Shown piece by piece: positions 3,521 through 5,604 of a DNA stretch of 5,604 nt; position 1 is the first letter of the stretch; the number at the start of each line of letters is the position of its first letter. The notes beneath the pieces were generated by a model that ran no database searches, was not told the DNA's origin, and was given only the letters and a program-made list of their open reading frames with translations. The translations under genes and the position numbers were made by a program. The DNA is from an uncultured Candidatus Poseidoniales archaeon (lineage in GTDB: Archaea; Thermoplasmatota; Poseidoniia; Poseidoniales; Thalassarchaeaceae), in the NCBI GenBank assembly GCA_950068635.1, contig CATMIM010000094.1, positions 1 to 5,604 on the forward strand, in the 5' to 3' direction.

Positions 3521-5604
3521 ATGGCAGTCGACCCGAAGTTGCTCTCCGCTGTCCGCAAGGTCGCGGTCTGGGCAGTTTCGTTTCTGTCGATAGCGCTGGT
3601 GTACCACCTGGTCCTGAGCGCCATCGAGGATTCACCCGACGGCATCACCAACAGTTGGCGAGCAACCGCCTTGTTCCTCGGACTCGTAGTCGCCATCATC
3701 ATCCACTCATCCCTTCGCCTGCTGCTGGAACCGCGCCAGAGGATCATCGGCACCATGGCGCTGCGCAACCTGCGCCGCAGGAAGCGCAACACGGCGCTGA
3801 TCGTCATCGGCCTGTTGGTCGGTTCAGCGATCATCTCCAGCAGTCTGGTGGTCGGCGACAGTCTGGATGCCACCCTGAATGCCGAGTTCACCGAGGCGCT
3901 GGATGAGACGGACATCGTGATCCAAGGAACCGACATCAACGGATTCCCGGTCTGGTGGAACCAGAGCAGTGCGCTGGACTTCGTCAATGACATGGCATCA
4001 GATTCCGACATCGACGCCGTGTCCATCGGCATCAAGACCTCCGTCTCCATCAAGGTGCCCGACCGCAAGACGGTCGAGCCGCACGCGCACTGGCTCGCCA
4101 TGGATGGGGAACTACAGCAGACTGGAACCTGGAATCCTCTGGGTGGCTCAGGTGGGGTCCACTATTCGGACATCGAGACCGGGAATGTAGTGATCAACGA
4201 ACATACCGCGGAGCAGTTGGAGTTGCGGATCGGCGACCGACTCGAGGTCTCATGGACCGACATCAATGCTGGCGTCGTCAGCCGTCCGATGGCCAACTTC
4301 ACTGTCCAGGCGATCGTGTCCACCACGGCCACAGGATTTGTTCAAGGTGGTGATACCGCCATCTTCACCGAACTCGCCGTCGCGCAGGAGTTGAGGCATC
4401 GCACGGGGGAGATCAACCGCATCGCCATGTCAGCGACCGGAGGACTGCTCGACGCCTTCGCCGCCGAGCAGAGGGTTCTGCCCCGCCTCAACTCCTCGTT
4501 CGACGCTGCGCTGCTCGGAATCGATGCAGGCCTCGATATCGCGACGATTCCTGACGAGTTCTCCCTAGCCGTCCAGAGCACCGCCGGTGATGGTCTGCTG
4601 AGCGGCGTCGAGGTCGAGAGCCTGAGAGAGAACCTCACGACCATCGCTCCCAATGCATCGGTGGTCGAGATGCTGATGGCACCTCTGGCAGGGCTCAGCC
4701 ACGAAGGAGTCAACCTGACGGGGCTGCTCACTGCGGAGGTCAATGGCTTCGTCGTCGATGATGTGGCTGATTGGTACGCGACTCCCGCGGGACTGTCCGT
4801 ACAGAAGCGCGAGACCAGCCAATGGTTCCAATGGATTCCTCCCGATGAGATGGCCAATGCGATCACGGGAATGGTATCGGTCGGTGACGGCGCAGTGCTC
4901 TCACTTCATTCGAGTGGGGTGCGTTTCTCGGCCCTCAGCGAGGACATACCGTCGCGGGACATCGACCTGCCCGCCTTCGACGGAGAGATGGTAGCCCTGG
5001 CGGTCACCAGTTCGTCGGGGGTGCCATACGGAATCGCCTTGCAGGTGTCAGATGACTCGGCAGCACTGTTGCATGGCCCGGGATTCGCCGAGGAGGGTAA
5101 CATCTCGTGGAATGGGACAAGTCTGGATGTCTCCTCGCTCCCGCAGTTCGAGAGCGGCGAGTTGGCGGTGGAAGGTGACCAGCTGCTGATCCGCCTGCAG
5201 GCCTCACTGTCGAGCCACACCTGCGCCATTCCCCTGACCGTTGGGAGCTTGAAAGCGCTGCAGACATACGAGCCTGGGGTGCCCGTAGTTCCGCTCCAGT
5301 GGATCATCCCCTTTGTGGGATTTCAGTCGGTCCAGATCACCATCAGCTTCGCCCTTGTCGGGTTCTCCTACTTCATCAATGCCAATATCGCGGCCGGTAT
5401 CTGGTTCTTTCACTTGTTTGCCAAGTTCGAGAAGGAGGCGTTTCTGATTTCGGGGCTGTCCTCCGACCAGACGATTGTCTTCGGTGTCTCGGAGTTTCCA
5501 TTTATGGCCTACCAGGGGGTCGGCGCTCTCATCACCATGGTCCTGGTCGGCTTCTTGGTTGGGCGTGGACACTACGGGGCCGTGCTTCGCAAGGCGATCG
5601 GGCG
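3521..5604 (+). CDS. MacB-like ABC exporter permease, 3' partial, with an atypical C-terminal part
   Basis: The frame was followed codon by codon from the ATG at 3521 to the window edge with no stop: 694 residues and still open. Two extra membrane helices come first (about residues 14-35 and 48-69). Then a basic segment (MALRNLRRRKRNTAL) leads into a third helix, about 91-111, which is the usual first helix of FtsX/MacB permeases, ending at GDSLDATL. Residues about 112-565 are a polar, mostly Asp/Ser/Gly-rich region without membrane helices, as expected of the large external MacB domain, though longer than in many members. The family normally ends with three FtsX-type helices. What follows here from about residue 568 is instead a hydrophobic segment resembling the DUF6785 family, described separately. 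It is coupled to the ATPase upstream and probably exports or releases an envelope substrate. Permease identity is firm for the first 560 residues. Confidence 0.85.
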   Translation, partial: MAVDPKLLSAVRKVAVWAVSFLSIALVYHLVLSAIEDSPDGITNSWRATALFLGLVVAIIIHSSLRLLLEPRQRIIGTMALRNLRRRKRNTALIVIGLLVGSAIISSSLVVGDSLDATLNAEFTEALDETDIVIQGTDINGFPVWWNQSSALDFVNDMASDSDIDAVSIGIKTSVSIKVPDRKTVEPHAHWLAMDGELQQTGTWNPLGGSGGVHYSDIETGNVVINEHTAEQLELRIGDRLEVSWTDINAGVVSRPMANFTVQAIVSTTATGFVQGGDTAIFTELAVAQELRHRTGEINRIAMSATGGLLDAFAAEQRVLPRLNSSFDAALLGIDAGLDIATIPDEFSLAVQSTAGDGLLSGVEVESLRENLTTIAPNASVVEMLMAPLAGLSHEGVNLTGLLTAEVNGFVVDDVADWYATPAGLSVQKRETSQWFQWIPPDEMANAITGMVSVGDGAVLSLHSSGVRFSALSEDIPSRDIDLPAFDGEMVALAVTSSSGVPYGIALQVSDDSAALLHGPGFAEEGNISWNGTSLDVSSLPQFESGELAVEGDQLLIRLQASLSSHTCAIPLTVGSLKALQTYEPGVPVVPLQWIIPFVGFQSVQITISFALVGFSYFINANIAAGIWFFHLFAKFEKEAFLISGLSSDQTIVFGVSEFPFMAYQGVGALITMVLVGFLVGRGHYGAVLRKAIG
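5222..5604 (+). other. DUF6785-like membrane segment in frame with the permease
   Basis: Residues 568-694 of the permease frame contain IPLTVGSLKALQTYEPGVPV, then a helix with VGFSYFINANIAAGIWFFH, a loop, and a last helix GVGALITMVLVGFLVGR followed by GHYGAVLRKAIG. From memory of the family, a phrase like GFSYF....SxWFF, a later QGxGA and a closing R-H-hydrophobic-K-A are characteristic of DUF6785, a multi-helix transporter-like family of unknown function. Only its C-terminal third would be present, without the five or more helices that normally come before. Phe codons change at the same point: 2 TTT to 15 TTC upstream, 7 to 7 here (hand count). The exact join cannot be placed better than about 5200-5240. 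Either a true fusion or a chimeric assembly. Confidence 0.5.

Noticed and set aside
2853..3635. Minus-strand open frame of 260 residues opposite the ABC ATPase
   Set aside because: The plus strand encodes all ABC ATPase motifs in this interval. The antisense frame is low-complexity Ser/Arg/Thr and has no recognisable features.
3517..4101. Minus-strand frames opposite the permease (also 4342-4866 and 4906-5307)
   Set aside because: They lie opposite a continuous, well-featured plus-strand frame and have shadow-like composition.
3521..5604. Possible frameshift or internal stop in the permease, because the start of the tail looks abrupt
   Set aside because: The frame was checked codon by codon at several row starts to the window end. 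There is no in-frame stop, so the change at about 5222 is a domain change and not a frameshift.
1..5604. CRISPR array, insertion sequence, toxin-antitoxin or defence island
   Set aside because: No direct repeats with spacers, transposase or integrase motifs, or terminal inverted repeats were seen. The PIN domain belongs to a Nob1 protein with a zinc ribbon, not to a VapC toxin with an antitoxin partner.

Overview
The window reads as a piece of a moderately high-GC archaeal chromosome (about 60% GC by eye). Two features point to Archaea independently. One is a PIN-domain plus zinc-ribbon protein of the Nob1 rRNA-processing family. The other is a tRNA-Glu(UUC) with archaeal-style D-arm and anticodon-arm sequence and no encoded CCA. 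Promoter geometry agrees: a TATA element lies 26-28 nt from start codons on both sides, as expected for leaderless archaeal transcripts. The gene mix (TatA, MoaD-like protein, VTT membrane protein, MacB-type ABC exporter) would suit a marine Thermoplasmatota (Poseidoniia-like) archaeon, but that placement is a guess; Archaea is the firm part.

Layout, left to right. A 5'-truncated plus-strand gene encodes an Smr domain followed by two membrane helices (2-586). On the minus strand follow tRNA-Glu (728-802) and a VTT/YqaA-like membrane protein (884-1513). A plus-strand nob1-like gene (1561-2094) diverges from the VTT gene. It converges, with one base to spare, on a minus-strand tatA-like gene (2096-2359). 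Upstream of tatA on the same strand is a MoaD/ThiS-like beta-grasp protein ending in Gly-Gly (2483-2743 or 2758). An ABC exporter operon runs rightward from a short divergent promoter: ATPase (2797-3507), then a MacB-like permease that starts at 3521 behind a GAGGT ribosome binding site and is still open at the window end.

The genes look like ordinary housekeeping and envelope functions, not one defence or mobile system: rRNA maturation, a tRNA, Tat protein export, a ubiquitin-like sulfur carrier or modifier, and an ABC exporter. No CRISPR array, insertion sequence or prophage signal was seen.

Two points deserve a second look. First, a 9-bp palindrome, GTATAATAC at 2767-2775, sits almost midway between two start codons (26 and 28 nt away). 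It looks like a shared bidirectional TATA box and would reset both start sites. Second, the last roughly 380 bases of the permease frame do not continue as an FtsX-type domain. They resemble the C-terminal membrane part of the DUF6785 family and have different phenylalanine codon use. This is either an in-frame fusion or a chimeric join in the assembly.
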